Below, piece after piece: positions 32,230-42,415 of a DNA stretch of 47,355 bases (positions are counted from its first letter, which is position 1; each line of letters starts with the position of its first letter). The notes under the pieces were generated by a model. The model worked only from the letters and a program-made list of their open reading frames with translations. It had not been told where the DNA came from and did no database searches. The translations under genes were made by a program, and so were the position numbers. This DNA comes from Thermus antranikianii DSM 12462. Its GTDB lineage: Bacteria > Deinococcota > Deinococci > Deinococcales > Thermaceae. The stretch spans positions 1 through 47,355 of the forward strand of contig NZ_AUIW01000014.1 of assembly GCF_000423905.1 (NCBI RefSeq), read 5' to 3'.

Positions 32230-34498
32230 CGCCCTGGGTGTGGGGGCCATGGCCTTGCGGGGAAGCGGCCCCGCCAAAGCCCTCAAGGCCCCCTGGTACG
32301 CCCAGGAAGTAAAGAGCGTCTACCAGATCTGCGAGGGATGCTTCTGGCGATGCGGCATCGTGGCCCACGCCGTGGGCAACCGGGTCTACAAGGTGGAGGG
32401 GTACGAGGCCAACCCCAAAAGCCGGGGCCGGCTCTGCCCCCGGGGCCAGGGGGCTCCCCAGACCACCTACGACCCCGACCGCCTGAAGCGCCCCCTCATC
32501 CGGGTGGAGGGGAGCCAGCGCGGGGAGGGCAAGTACCGGGTAGCCACCTGGGAGGAGGCCTTAGACCACATCGCCAAGAAGATGCTGGAGATCCGCGAAA
32601 AGTACGGCCCCGAGGCCATCGCCTTCTTCGGCCACGGCACCGGGGACTACTGGTTCGTGGACTTCCTGCCCGCCGCCTGGGGCAGCCCCAACGCCGCCAA
32701 GCCCTCCGTTTCCCTCTGCACCGCTCCCCGGGAGGTGGCCTCCCAGTGGGTCTTCGGCCGTCCCATCGGCGGCCACGAGCCCATTGACTGGGAAAACGCC
32801 CGCTACATCGTCCTCATCGGCCACCACATCGGCGAGGACACCCACAACACCCAGCTCCAGGACTTCGCCCTGGCCCTGAAAAACGGGGCCAAGGTGGTGG
32901 TGGTGGACCCCCGCTTCTCCACCGCCGCCGCCAAGGCCCACCGATGGCTCCCCATCAAGCCGGGCACCGACACCGCCCTGCTCCTGGCCTGGATCCACGT
33001 GCTCATCTACGAGGACCTCTACGACAAGGAATACGTGGCCAAGTACACGGTGGGCTTTGAGGAGCTCAAGGCCCACGTAAAGGACTTCACCCCCGAGTGG
33101 GCCGAGAAGCACACGGAAATCCCCGCCCAGGTGATCCGGGAGGTGGCCCGGGAGATGGCCGCCCACAAGCCCAGGGCGGTCCTTCCCCCCACCCGGCACA
33201 ACGTCTGGTACGGGGACGACACCTACCGGGTCATGGCCCTCCTCTACGTGAACGTCCTCCTGGGCAACTACGGCCGCCCCGGGGGGTTCTACATTGCCCA
33301 AAGCCCCTACCTGGAGAAGTACCCCCTGCCCCCCCTGCCCCTGGAGCCGGCGGCAGGCGGGTGCTCGGGGCCCTCGGGGGGCGACCACGAGCCCGAGGGC
33401 TTCAAACCCCGGGCGGACAAGGGCAAGTTCTTCGCCCGCTCCACCGCCATCCAGGAGCTCATTGAGCCCATGATCACCGGGGAGCCCTACCCCATCAAGG
33501 GGCTCTTCGCCTACGGCATCAACCTCTTCCACTCCATCCCCAATGTGCCCCGCACCAAGGAGGCCCTGAAAAACCTGGACCTCTACGTGGCCATTGACGT
33601 CCTGCCCCAGGAGCACGTGATGTGGGCGGATGTCATCTTGCCCGAGGCCACCTACCTGGAGCGCTACGACGATTTTGTCCTGGTGGCCCACAAAACCCCC
33701 TTCATCCAGCTAAGGACCCCCGCCCACGAGCCCCTCTTTGACACCAAGCCCGGCTGGTGGATTGCCCGGGAGCTGGGCCTCAGGCTGGGGCTGGAGCAGT
33801 ACTTCCCCTGGAAGACCATTGAGGAGTACCTGGAGACCCGGCTCCAGAGCCTGGGCCTGGACCTGGAGACCATGAAGGGCATGGGTACCCTGGTGCAACG
33901 GGGCAAGCCCTGGCTGGAGGACTGGGAGAAGGAAGGCCGCCTCCCCTTCGGCACGGCCTCGGGGAAGATAGAGCTCTATTGCCAGCGGTTCAAGGAAGCC
34001 GGCCACCAGCCCCTGCCCGTCTTCACCCCCCCGGAGGAACCCCCGGAAGGCTTCTACCGGCTCCTCTACGGCCGGAGCCCGGTGCACACCTTCGCCCGCA
34101 CCCAGAACAACTGGGTCCTGATGGAGATGGACCCCGAGAACGAGGTCTGGATCCACAAGGAGGAGGCCAAGCGGCTGGGCCTGAAGGAGGGGGACTACGT
34201 GATGCTGGTGAACCAGGACGGGGTGAAGGAAGGCCCCGTGCGGGTCAAACCCACGGCCAGGATTCGCAAGGACTGCGTGTACATCGTCCACGGCTTCGGC
34301 CACAAGGCCCCCCTCATGCGCCTGGCCCACGGGCGCGGCGCCTCCGACAACTACCTGCAGACCCGGTACAAGCTGGACCCCATCTCCGGCGGGGCCGGCC
34401 TGCGGGTGAACTTCGTGAGGCTGGAGAAGGCGGAAAGGCCCAGGCTACCCTCCCTCACTGGGCTGGCCAAGCGCCCCTTTGACGAAAGGAGGATGTGA
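32201..34498 (+). CDS. psrA: Polysulfide reductase catalytic subunit PsrA (molybdopterin)
   Basis: 765 residues, the same length I recall for the T. thermophilus polysulfide reductase A chain of known structure. A Tat signal RREFLKLSALGVGAMAL opens the protein. C44, C47, C51 and C79 (CEGCFWRC, GRLCPRG) bind a [4Fe-4S] cluster. The Mo-ligand Cys is about 173 in SLCTAPRE. It reduces polysulfide to sulfide in the periplasm, taking electrons from PsrB. Thiosulfate or tetrathionate reductases are close relatives, so the substrate follows from the match of all three subunit lengths. It sits between the chaperone gene and psrB; the stop TGA overlaps the psrB ATG (TGATG). Confidence 0.92.
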   Translation: MQRREFLKLSALGVGAMALRGSGPAKALKAPWYAQEVKSVYQICEGCFWRCGIVAHAVGNRVYKVEGYEANPKSRGRLCPRGQGAPQTTYDPDRLKRPLIRVEGSQRGEGKYRVATWEEALDHIAKKMLEIREKYGPEAIAFFGHGTGDYWFVDFLPAAWGSPNAAKPSVSLCTAPREVASQWVFGRPIGGHEPIDWENARYIVLIGHHIGEDTHNTQLQDFALALKNGAKVVVVDPRFSTAAAKAHRWLPIKPGTDTALLLAWIHVLIYEDLYDKEYVAKYTVGFEELKAHVKDFTPEWAEKHTEIPAQVIREVAREMAAHKPRAVLPPTRHNVWYGDDTYRVMALLYVNVLLGNYGRPGGFYIAQSPYLEKYPLPPLPLEPAAGGCSGPSGGDHEPEGFKPRADKGKFFARSTAIQELIEPMITGEPYPIKGLFAYGINLFHSIPNVPRTKEALKNLDLYVAIDVLPQEHVMWADVILPEATYLERYDDFVLVAHKTPFIQLRTPAHEPLFDTKPGWWIARELGLRLGLEQYFPWKTIEEYLETRLQSLGLDLETMKGMGTLVQRGKPWLEDWEKEGRLPFGTASGKIELYCQRFKEAGHQPLPVFTPPEEPPEGFYRLLYGRSPVHTFARTQNNWVLMEMDPENEVWIHKEEAKRLGLKEGDYVMLVNQDGVKEGPVRVKPTARIRKDCVYIVHGFGHKAPLMRLAHGRGASDNYLQTRYKLDPISGGAGLRVNFVRLEKAERPRLPSLTGLAKRPFDERRM

Positions 34499-35085
34499 TG
34501 CCCCGCTACGCCATGGCCATTGACCTAAGCCTCTGCGTGGGCTGCGCCGCCTGCGCCGTGGCCTGCAAGATGGAAAACGAGGTCCCTCCCGGGGTCTTCA
34601 ACCTCTGGATCCGGGAGCGGGAGGTGGGGGAATACCCCAACCTGGTGGTGGAGTTCCGCCCCGAGCAGTGCCTGCACTGCGAAAACCCCCCTTGCGTGCC
34701 CGTCTGCCCCACGGGGGCCAGCTACCAAACCAAAGACGGCCTGGTGCTGGTAGACCCCAAAAAGTGCATCGCCTGCGGGGCCTGCATTGCCGCCTGCCCC
34801 TACGATGCCCGCTACCTGCACCCGGCAGGTTACGTGAGCAAGTGCACCTTCTGCGCCCACCGGCTGGAAAAGGGCAAGGTGCCGGCCTGCGTGGAGACCT
34901 GCCCCACCTACTGCCGCACCTTTGGCGACCTGGAGGACCCGGAAAGCCCCGTGGCCAAGGCCCTTAAGGCGGCAGAGCGGGTGGACGTGCTAAGGCCCGA
35001 GCAGGGTACAAGGCCCAAGCTCTTCTACCTGAACGCCCCTTCCAAGAAGGGGCTCACCCGGGAAAGCGAGGTGCACCATGGCTGA
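34498..35085 (+). CDS. psrB: Polysulfide reductase iron-sulfur subunit PsrB
   Basis: 195 residues from the ATG at 34498, five bases after AAGGAGG; a GTG one codon earlier is too close to that site. Four [4Fe-4S] clusters are bound by CVGCAACAVAC, CLHCENPPCVPVC, CIACGACIAAC and the CTFCAHR/CVETC pairs. It passes electrons from the quinol site in PsrC to PsrA. It lacks a signal of its own and would be exported with PsrA through Tat. It overlaps psrC by eight bases. Confidence 0.93.
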   Translation: MPRYAMAIDLSLCVGCAACAVACKMENEVPPGVFNLWIREREVGEYPNLVVEFRPEQCLHCENPPCVPVCPTGASYQTKDGLVLVDPKKCIACGACIAACPYDARYLHPAGYVSKCTFCAHRLEKGKVPACVETCPTYCRTFGDLEDPESPVAKALKAAERVDVLRPEQGTRPKLFYLNAPSKKGLTRESEVHHG

Positions 35086-35839
35086 GTTCTACGGCCTCCC
35101 CAACGCCCAGGAGTTCTGGCACTGGACCAACGCCCTCCACTTCGTCCTGGTAGGGCTGGCAGGAGGTGTGGCCCTTCTGGCCGCCCTCCTCCACCTTAAA
35201 GGGGATGCGGAGGCCCGGCGCTACACCCTCTACGCTCTCATGCTCATCGCCCTGGACCTCTTCATCCTCTGGGCCGAGTCCCCCGCCCGCTTCCGCTTCA
35301 CCCACATCTGGCTTTTCCTTTCCTTCCACCCCACAAGCCCCATCTGGTGGGGGGCCTGGGGCCTGGGGCTTGGCTTCCTCACCGGGGGGCTCCTCTACCT
35401 GGGCAAGGGGTCCCAGCGGGCCCTGGCCTGGGCCCTCCTGGTTTTCAGCCTGGTGGCCCTCTCCTACCCGGGCCTGGCCCTGGCGGTAAACCTCAACCGC
35501 CCCCTTTGGAATGGGCTCATGGCAGGGCTTTTCCCCCTCACCGCCTTGGTCTTGGCCCTGGGCCTGGCGGCCCTCCTCAAAAGCCCCTGGGCCCTTTTCC
35601 CCTTGCGGGTGCTGGCGGGGGCTTCCCTGCTCCTCGCCCTCCTCTACCCCCTCACCCTTCCGCCGGAGGCCCGGGGGCACCTTCTGGAGGAGGCAGGGTT
35701 CTGGTACGGGCTTTTCCTCCTCCTGGGCCTCGGGACTTTCTGGCAAGAACGCCTGGCCCCCTGGGCGGGGCTTTTGGCGGCGGCAGGCCTCAGGGCCCTC
35801 CTGGTCCTGGCAGGCCAGTGGCAAGGTCTTGGCCTTTAG
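35078..35839 (+). CDS. psrC: Polysulfide reductase membrane subunit PsrC (NrfD family)
   Basis: 253 residues with about eight transmembrane helices, for example LHFVLVGLAGGVALLAALLH, YTLYALMLIALDLFILWA and ALAWALLVFSLVALSYPGLA. It is an NrfD-type quinol-oxidising anchor; conserved polar residues near the N-terminus (EFWHWTNALHF) belong to the quinone end. It oxidises menaquinol and may take part in energy conservation. Menaquinone is the expected partner, and two genes for its synthesis occur at 1222-3212. Its gene is followed by the rhodanese gene with a 37-base gap. Confidence 0.92.
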   Translation: MAEFYGLPNAQEFWHWTNALHFVLVGLAGGVALLAALLHLKGDAEARRYTLYALMLIALDLFILWAESPARFRFTHIWLFLSFHPTSPIWWGAWGLGLGFLTGGLLYLGKGSQRALAWALLVFSLVALSYPGLALAVNLNRPLWNGLMAGLFPLTALVLALGLAALLKSPWALFPLRVLAGASLLLALLYPLTLPPEARGHLLEEAGFWYGLFLLLGLGTFWQERLAPWAGLLAAAGLRALLVLAGQWQGLGL

Positions 35840-35876
35840 GGGTTATGGCCCCTAGGGAATGCGAAGGAGGTACACG

Positions 35877-36317
35877 ATGAAAGGCACGAAGAAGCTGGCT
35901 TGGTTGGGTCTTCTGCTGGTGCTTCCGGTTCTGGCGCAGGCTACCACGGTCACCTACTCCGCCCTCACGGTGCGGGAGCTGGGCAACTTCCTCATGAACC
36001 TGCCCACTGGGTTCTACGCCATCGCCCCGGCCGCGGCCAAGAACATGATGGACACCGTGGACGTCTTCATCCTGGATGTGCGCGAGCCCAATGAGTTTGC
36101 GGGTGAACGCATCCAGGGAGCGGTGAACATCCCCATCCGCGATCTGCCCAAGCGGGTGGGCGAGCTGCCCAAGGGCAAGCCCATCATCGTCTACTGCAAG
36201 GTGGGGCACCGGGGCTCCATGGCCATGATGTTCCTCCGGGGCCAGGGCTACAACGTGCAGAGCATCAGCGGTGGCCTGGACGGCTGGAAGAACGCGGGTC
36301 TGCCCGTGGTGAAGTAG
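35877..36317 (+). CDS. Secreted rhodanese-like sulfurtransferase
   Basis: 146 residues: signal peptide LAWLGLLLVLPVLAQA, then one rhodanese domain with FILDVREPNEFAGERI, GAVNIPIRDL and the active loop YCKVGHRGS, with the catalytic Cys at 107. The ATG at 35877 gives a clean signal peptide; the GAAGGAGG upstream is at good spacing. It lies in line with psrABC and ends at a terminator, so it is probably the last gene of that operon. A periplasmic sulfur carrier here recalls the Sud protein of Wolinella, which feeds polysulfide sulfur to Psr. Confidence 0.9.
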   Translation: MKGTKKLAWLGLLLVLPVLAQATTVTYSALTVRELGNFLMNLPTGFYAIAPAAAKNMMDTVDVFILDVREPNEFAGERIQGAVNIPIRDLPKRVGELPKGKPIIVYCKVGHRGSMAMMFLRGQGYNVQSISGGLDGWKNAGLPVVK

Positions 36318-36329
36318 GCTAGGAAGGCT

Positions 36330-36360
36330 GGGGGCGGGGCCAAAGCCCCGCCCCCTTTTT
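36330..36360 (+). terminator. Terminator of the psr operon
   Basis: GGGGGCGGGGC (36330-36340), loop CAAA, GCCCCGCCCCC (36345-36355), then TTTTT. It overlaps the stop codon of the convergent gcvPB gene. Confidence 0.88.
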
Positions 36361-37780
36361 ATTCGTCAAAGTAGGTGAGCTTGGGGCTTCGGTTGGCCCT
36401 AAGCTCGTCCAGGCGGCGGACCGGGGTGGAGTAAGGGGCACCCTCCAGCCACTCCTTGGGCTTTTGCAAAAGCTCCCCCATGGCCTCGGCGAAGGCCTCG
36501 AGGGTCTCCTTGCTCTCCGTTTCCGTGGGCTCGATCATCAAAGCCTCCTTGACGATCAAGGGGAAGTACACGGTGGGGGGGTGGAAGCCCATCTCCAAAA
36601 GCCCCTTGGCCAGGTCCAGGGTGCGGAAGCCCTGGGGGGGCTGGGCCACGAACTCGTGCATGCAAGGGCCGTCGTAGGGCACCTTGTACCCCTTCTCCTT
36701 GAGAAGTTCCTTGAGGTAACGGGCGTTGAGCACGGAAAGGGCGGCCGCCTTCTTGAGGCCCTTTAGCCCTAGGGTGCGGATGTAGGCCCAGGCCCGCACC
36801 AAGGCCAGGAAATTCCCGTAAAAGCTCCGCACCCGGCCGATGCTCTTGGGAAGGTCAAAGTTCAGGTAGAAGCCCTCCTCGCCCCTCTCCACCGTGGGCA
36901 CGGGGAGGTAGGGAGCCAGGTGGGCTTTCACCCCCACGGGCCCCGAGCCCGGCCCACCCCCCCCATGGGGCACGGTGAAAGTCTTGTGCAGGTTCAGGTG
37001 GACCACGTCAAAGCCCATGTCCCCCGGCCGGGCCCAGCCCATGATGGCGTTCAGGTTGGCCCCGTCGTAGTAAAGCTGCACCCCGGCCTCCTTGCTGACG
37101 CGGGAGATCTCCAGGATGCGCCGCTCAAAAAGGCCCAGGGTATTGGGGTTGGTGAGCATGATGGCGGCCACGTGGGGACCAAGCTCCCGTTTCAGGGCCT
37201 CGAGGTCCACCTCCCCATCCGGCCCCGAGGGTACCTCCTTCACCTGGTACCCCGCCATGCTGGCGGTGGCGGGGTTGGAGCCGTGGGCAGAATCCGGCAC
37301 CAGAACCACTCGCCTCTCTTTCCCCTCCCCCCGGTCCTCGTGGTAGGCGCGGATGATGAGGATCCCGGTAAGCTCCCCATGGGCTCCGGCGGCGGGCTCC
37401 AGGGTGATGGCGTCCATGCCCGTGAGGGCCTTCAAGTACTCCGAAAGCTGCCACATGAGCTCCAGGGCCCCCTGGACGGTCTTGGGATCCTGGTAGGGGT
37501 GGAGGTCAGCGAAAAGCCGCACCGCCTCCTCGTGGAGCTTGGGGTTGTACTTCATGGTGCAGCTACCCAAAGGGTAGAAGGTGGTGTCCACCCCCACCTG
37601 GCGGCGGGAAAGCCCCGTGTAATGGCGCACCAGGGTGAGCTCGTCCACCTCGGGGAGCCGGGGTGGGGCCTTGCGCAAAAACTTCTCCGGGATGTAGCGG
37701 GAGGCCTCAGGCGTCTCCTCTACCAGCCTCAGGCCCCGCCTTCCCGGGCGGCTTCGCTCAAAGATCAAGGGATAGCTCAT
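36359..37780 (-). CDS. gcvPB: Glycine dehydrogenase (decarboxylating), subunit 2
   Basis: 473 residues, the PLP-carrying half of the split P-protein, which decarboxylates glycine and passes the aminomethyl group to GcvH. The PLP Lys lies in [20 protein letters not shown]. Other family marks are [19 protein letters not shown] and [14 protein letters not shown]. It overlaps gcvPA by four bases (ATGA) and is the last gene of the leftward block. Thermus uses the two-subunit form rather than the fused protein of E. coli. Confidence 0.96.
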   Translation of the reverse strand: MSYPLIFERSRPGRRGLRLVEETPEASRYIPEKFLRKAPPRLPEVDELTLVRHYTGLSRRQVGVDTTFYPLGSCTMKYNPKLHEEAVRLFADLHPYQDPKTVQGALELMWQLSEYLKALTGMDAITLEPAAGAHGELTGILIIRAYHEDRGEGKERRVVLVPDSAHGSNPATASMAGYQVKEVPSGPDGEVDLEALKRELGPHVAAIMLTNPNTLGLFERRILEISRVSKEAGVQLYYDGANLNAIMGWARPGDMGFDVVHLNLHKTFTVPHGGGGPGSGPVGVKAHLAPYLPVPTVERGEEGFYLNFDLPKSIGRVRSFYGNFLALVRAWAYIRTLGLKGLKKAAALSVLNARYLKELLKEKGYKVPYDGPCMHEFVAQPPQGFRTLDLAKGLLEMGFHPPTVYFPLIVKEALMIEPTETESKETLEAFAEAMGELLQKPKEWLEGAPYSTPVRRLDELRANRSPKLTYFDE

Positions 37781-39093
37781 GCCAACACCTCCCGCATGGC
37801 CGCTTGTAGGGCCAAAAGGTCCTCCTCCCGGTGGAGTTCCGTGGCAGCAAAGAGGGCGAGGTTCTCCCCGTACTCCTTCGGCACCGGGGTGGCGGCATGG
37901 AAGCCCCTTGCCGCCAAGGCTTCCCGCACCGCCTCAGGTTCCTTGGGAAGCCTGAGAACAAACTCGTTGAAGAAGGGCTTTGGGGTGAAGGGCTCCACCC
38001 CTGGGATCTCCAAAAGAAGCTCCCAGAGGCGGTGGGCCATGGCCACGCTTTGCAGGGCCACCTCCTTAAGCCCCAAAGGCCCCAAGGCCGCCAGGTACAT
38101 GGCCCCCATGAGGGCGGTGAGCTGGGCGTTGGTGGTGATGTTGCTCTTGGCCTTGGCCCGGCGGATGTACTGCTCCCGGGCCTGGAGGGTGAGGATGTAG
38201 CCCCGCTTTCCCTCGGCGTCCACGGTTTCCGAGACCAACCGTCCGGGCATCTGGCGCACGAAGGCCTTCCGGGTGGCCAGGTACCCAAAGTGGGGCCCGC
38301 CAAACCCCATGGGCAGGCCCAGGGTCTGGCCATCCCCCACGGCGATATCCGCCCCGTAGGCCCCCGGGGGCTCCAGAACCCCCAGGGAAAGGGGATCGGC
38401 CACCACCACGAAAAGCGCTCCCACCCCATGGGCCCTCTCCGCCAAGGGGGCGAGATCCTCCAAGGCCCCCAGGTAGTTGGGGTGCTGGGCCACCACGGCC
38501 CCCGTACCCTCGGGCACCTCCCCCAAGGGGGTGCGGCCCTCTTCCAGGGGCAGGGTGATGAGCTCCGCCCCCACCGCCTCCAAATAGCTCCTGAGCACCT
38601 CCCGGTACTCCGGGTGCACTCCTTGGGAAACCAGGACCCGCATCCTTCCCGTTTCCCTCAAGGCCAGAAGGACCCCCTCTGCCAGGGCAGTGGCCCCATC
38701 GTACATGGAGGCGTTGGCCACCTCGAGGCCCGTGAGTTCCGCCACCATGGTCTGGTACTCAAAGGTGGCCTGCAAAACTCCCTGGCTCACCTCCGGCTGG
38801 TAGGGGGTGTAGGCGGTCAAAAACTCTCCCCGGCTCGCCAGGGCTTGGACCACGGGCGGGGTGTGGTGGCTACGAACCCCACCCCCCAAAAAGGCCTTAA
38901 AGGCCGGTTTGTTTTTCCCCGCAAGCCGCTTGAGCTCCTCCAGCACCGCCCACTCCGGCAAGGGCTCGGGCAGGGAAATCTCGGGGTTTAAAACCTCCTT
39001 TGGCAGGTGCCGGTAGAGGTCCTCGAGGCTTCCGGCTCCCACCCGTTCCAGCATGGCCTGGATCTCTTCCTCGGTATGGGGCGTGTAGTCCAT
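37777..39093 (-). CDS. gcvPA: Glycine dehydrogenase (decarboxylating), subunit 1
   Basis: 438 residues, the non-PLP half of the split P-protein. It opens [19 protein letters not shown] and has [47 protein letters not shown] and [16 protein letters not shown], all typical. The ATG at 39093 fits the family start; the frame is open further upstream without family similarity. A structured 117-base gap separates it from gcvH. Confidence 0.95.
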   Translation of the reverse strand: MDYTPHTEEEIQAMLERVGAGSLEDLYRHLPKEVLNPEISLPEPLPEWAVLEELKRLAGKNKPAFKAFLGGGVRSHHTPPVVQALASRGEFLTAYTPYQPEVSQGVLQATFEYQTMVAELTGLEVANASMYDGATALAEGVLLALRETGRMRVLVSQGVHPEYREVLRSYLEAVGAELITLPLEEGRTPLGEVPEGTGAVVAQHPNYLGALEDLAPLAERAHGVGALFVVVADPLSLGVLEPPGAYGADIAVGDGQTLGLPMGFGGPHFGYLATRKAFVRQMPGRLVSETVDAEGKRGYILTLQAREQYIRRAKAKSNITTNAQLTALMGAMYLAALGPLGLKEVALQSVAMAHRLWELLLEIPGVEPFTPKPFFNEFVLRLPKEPEAVREALAARGFHAATPVPKEYGENLALFAATELHREEDLLALQAAMREVLA

Positions 39094-39114
39094 AGGTCCA
39101 TCCTTAAACACAAC

Positions 39115-39177
39115 CCCCGGGCCATTTGACCCGGGGCCATAGAAGGGCTCCGCTGCCCGGCTAAGGGCATCCGGGCA
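39115..39177 (-). promoter_or_regulatory. Two hairpins between gcvH and gcvPA
   Basis: On the transcript the first stem is TGCCCGG/CCGGGCA (39177-39154 arms), then CCCCGGG/CCCGGGG (39136-39115) with an eight-base loop, followed by a T-rich GGGTTGTGTTTAAGG. This may be a leaky terminator or RNA processing site that lowers gcvP relative to gcvH. Confidence 0.35.
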
Positions 39178-39210
39178 CCCCAAAGCCCCGAGATCGCCAT
39201 ACCGGCCGCC

Positions 39211-39597
<387 letters not shown>

Positions 39598-39615
39598 AGC
39601 GCCTCCTAACCCCCG

Positions 39616-40665
39616 CTATTTTAGCGGCACAAAGGGCAATGGGCTAAGGGAAGCCCCCGCTTTACGCCCCCGAACCTCCACAAAGAAGGGCTCCTGCGCC
39701 CCCTTCTCCACGTAGGCCAGGGCGATGCCCTTTTCCAAAAGGGGAGAATAACCCCCGCTGGTCACCCGGCCCACCGGGCGGTCGCCGGAATACACCCTAT
39801 ACCCCTCCCGGGGAATTCCCGCCTCCAGCACCAGGCCGATGAGCTTCTCGGCGCATGGCGTGGCCAGCATCGCCTCCTTGCCGTGGAAATCCTTCTCCTT
39901 CTTCACCACCCAGGCCCAGGGGGTGCAGAGAGGGTTGGTGTCGTCGGTAAGCTCGTGGCCGTAAAGGGGAAACCCGGCCTCCAGCCTCAGGGTGTCCCGG
40001 GCTCCCAGGCCCGCCGGGGTCGCCCCCGCCTCCAAAAGAGCTTCAAAGACAGCCTCGGCATCCTTGGGAGCCAGAAAGAGCTCAAAACCATCCTCCCCCG
40101 TGTACCCGGTGCGGGCCAGACGGGCGGGCCGGCCCGCCACCCGGGCGCTGAACACGTCGTTCTTTTTCCTTTGGGAAAGGTCGGCGTCGGTCAAACCCTG
40201 GAGGAGGGAAGCCGCCTTGGGACCCTGCAGGGCCAGGAGGGCGGTTTCCTCGGAGAGGTCGGTGAGCTCCACGGCAAAGCCCCGGGAGAGCTCCTTCAGG
40301 TGGGCGAAGTCCTTGGCGATGTTGGCGGCGTTCACCACCATGAGGTACTCCTCCTCGGCGAGCCGGTATAGGTAGATGTCGTCCACCACCCCTCCTCGGG
40401 CGTTGGGGAGCATGGAGTACTGGGCCCGGCCCACCTTGAGCTTGGCGGCGTCGTTGGCCGTGGCCCACTGGAGGAAGGCCAGGGCCTCCCTGCCCCGGAT
40501 GAGGAACTCCCCCATGTGGCTCACGTCGAAAAGTCCAGCCCCCCGGCGCACCGCCAGGTGCTCCTCCACAATGGAGGCGTACTGCAGGGGGAGGGCGTAG
40601 CCGGCAAACTCCACCATGCGCCCCCCGTGGCGCAGGTGGGCTTGGTAAAGCGGGGTCTTCTTCAT
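39616..40665 (-). CDS. gcvT: Aminomethyltransferase (glycine cleavage T protein)
   Basis: 349 residues from the ATG at 40665 (MKKTPLYQAHLRHGGRMVEF); an ATG four codons earlier (40677) is possible. It transfers the one-carbon unit from GcvH to tetrahydrofolate and releases ammonia. Family marks are GLFDVSHMGEFLI, RTGYTGEDGFELF, GLGARDTLRLEAGFPLYGHE and GRVTSGGYSPLL. It begins 16 bases after herA, so it is read from the same upstream block. No glycine riboswitch was seen before it. Confidence 0.95.
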   Translation of the reverse strand: MKKTPLYQAHLRHGGRMVEFAGYALPLQYASIVEEHLAVRRGAGLFDVSHMGEFLIRGREALAFLQWATANDAAKLKVGRAQYSMLPNARGGVVDDIYLYRLAEEEYLMVVNAANIAKDFAHLKELSRGFAVELTDLSEETALLALQGPKAASLLQGLTDADLSQRKKNDVFSARVAGRPARLARTGYTGEDGFELFLAPKDAEAVFEALLEAGATPAGLGARDTLRLEAGFPLYGHELTDDTNPLCTPWAWVVKKEKDFHGKEAMLATPCAEKLIGLVLEAGIPREGYRVYSGDRPVGRVTSGGYSPLLEKGIALAYVEKGAQEPFFVEVRGRKAGASLSPLPFVPLK

Positions 40666-40681
40666 GCCAAGCCCCATCCTA

Positions 40682-42415
40682 CTAAAAGAACTCCCTTCTC
40701 AAGGCCTCGGCGGAGTTGTCCTCGAGGACCTCTTCCCGCTTGGTGGCCCAAGCAGGGAAGGGAAAGCGCACGAGAAGAGGCACGGGGATCTCCGGCTGAT
40801 GGAGGATCACCATCCCCTGGGGCAGGATCAGGGCCCGCTGGCGGAAGGAGGTGGGGAGGTAGCGGTACTCGGGCCGCTCGGCCTCGGCGGCATCCAGCCT
40901 TCCCACCACCCGGATGGCGGCGTTGCCCACCACCCTTCGCTCCACCTCGCTGGCGGTCTGCTGGGCCCCGATGAGGATCACCCCTAAGGAGCGGCCCCGT
41001 TCGGCGATGTCCAGGAGCACGTCCTTGATGGGGCTTTCCTCGTCCCGGGGAGCGTACTTGTTGAGCTCGTCCAACACCACGAAAACCCGGCCCCGGTACT
41101 GGCCCCGCTCCTTTTTGGCGAAGAGGTCGGAAAGAAGGCTCCCCACCACGAACATCTGGCCCTGGGGGGAGAGTTTGGCCAGGTCCACCACGTGGACCTG
41201 TTCCCCTCCTTCCAGGGGGTCCGGGGGATTGCCCTTGCGGTCTCCCCGAACCAGGTGGCCCACGTTCTCCACGCTTGCGCGAAGGCGCCGCACGAAGGCC
41301 TCCAGGGTCCCCCGGGCCTGGCGGGCGGTCCAGGCCCTGTCCCCCTCCCCTTCCCCGGTTTCGGGTCCCAAAAGCTTGTACTCCAGGTAGCGCACCAGGT
41401 CGGCGAAACTTTTCAACCGCACCCTGCCCAGGTCGTCAAAGGCAATGTCCTCGGGAAGCTCCCCTTCGGGCCAGTCCGCCACCAGGAGATGGGGCCCCTT
41501 CTGCCCCTCCGCAAGCCGCCTCAGCTTCTCCGTCACGTGGGCCACCAGGAAGCCCAGGTTGGTGAGGGCCCCCTTATCGGTGAAGAGGAAGGGGAGAAGC
41601 CCTTTCTGGGCAAACTGCACCAGGTCCCAGTGGTACGCCTTCACTCCCTCCAGGCGGGTTTCCACATCGGGGAGAACCCCCTCCCCTTCCTTCTTGGGCG
41701 GGGCCAGGAAGCGCACGCTCCCAAAAGGGGTGGGGGAAAGGCCCAGGCGGCGGTACTCCTCCTTGGCCTCCTCGGAAAGCCTTAGGTTCGGCTTGTCCAG
41801 GAAGAGGAGGTCCTCCCCCTTCACGTTGAAGAGGAGCACCCGGGCCTGATGGGCCTCCTCGAGGACCCCGCTTTCCAAAAGGCTCTTCAGGAGGAAGGTG
41901 GCGTAGCTGGTCTTGGCCGCCACCCCGCTGATGCCCGAGATGTTCACGTGCCCCCCCTTTACCCCGTTCAGGAACTCCAGGTTGAGGTAAGCCACCTCCC
42001 CGCTTTTTAAAAACCCCACAGGGAGCTTGGTGCTTCCCCTTTGGTTTTTCATGGCGTCGTAGTAAAGGGCAAGCTCCAGGTCCTCCTCCCGGGCCAGGTA
42101 CACAGCGGAGCCGGGATCGGGGGGGAAAAACTCCTCGGGCACGATACGGGTCACGCTCACATGGGCCACATAGGCCAAGCTTACGGGGATCTTCCCCTCC
42201 ACCGCCAAAAAGGTGTCCGTGTCATAGCTTTCTCCCTCGTGGGCCTTGGCCACGTGGTCCACCATGCCGAAATAACGGACCTTGCCCACCTTGGGGTGGA
42301 ACCCCTCCACCACCACCAGGTCGTCCAGGCGCAGAAGGCCCTCCCCCTCCACCCCCACCCAGAACTCCAAGGGAGTGGCCTCCCGCCTGCCCAACACCAC
42401 CCCGATGCGCTCCAT
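40682..42415 (-). CDS. herA: HerA-type ATPase/helicase (DUF87)
   Basis: 577 residues. The N-terminal third is a HAS-barrel-like beta domain (LVVVEGFHPKVGKVRYFGMV). The ATPase core has NISGISGVAAKTSYATFLL as a variant P-loop (Ala-Lys-Thr rather than Gly-Lys-Thr), Walker B VFVVLDELNKYAPR and the sensor ILIGAQQTASEVE. HerA hexamers drive NurA nuclease for DNA end resection in archaea and in Deinococcus. The ATG overlaps the nurA TGA (TGATG), so the pair is translated together. The P-loop variant seems usual for bacterial members, as far as I recall. Confidence 0.85.
   Translation of the reverse strand: MERIGVVLGRREATPLEFWVGVEGEGLLRLDDLVVVEGFHPKVGKVRYFGMVDHVAKAHEGESYDTDTFLAVEGKIPVSLAYVAHVSVTRIVPEEFFPPDPGSAVYLAREEDLELALYYDAMKNQRGSTKLPVGFLKSGEVAYLNLEFLNGVKGGHVNISGISGVAAKTSYATFLLKSLLESGVLEEAHQARVLLFNVKGEDLLFLDKPNLRLSEEAKEEYRRLGLSPTPFGSVRFLAPPKKEGEGVLPDVETRLEGVKAYHWDLVQFAQKGLLPFLFTDKGALTNLGFLVAHVTEKLRRLAEGQKGPHLLVADWPEGELPEDIAFDDLGRVRLKSFADLVRYLEYKLLGPETGEGEGDRAWTARQARGTLEAFVRRLRASVENVGHLVRGDRKGNPPDPLEGGEQVHVVDLAKLSPQGQMFVVGSLLSDLFAKKERGQYRGRVFVVLDELNKYAPRDEESPIKDVLLDIAERGRSLGVILIGAQQTASEVERRVVGNAAIRVVGRLDAAEAERPEYRYLPTSFRQRALILPQGMVILHQPEIPVPLLVRFPFPAWATKREEVLEDNSAEALRREFF

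Noticed and set aside
36920..38200. 426-codon open frame opposite gcvPB/gcvPA
   Set aside because: It spans two real genes on the other strand and lacks domains or a ribosome site.
40666..40700. Glycine riboswitch before gcvT
   Set aside because: Only 16 bases separate herA and gcvT, with no room for an aptamer.
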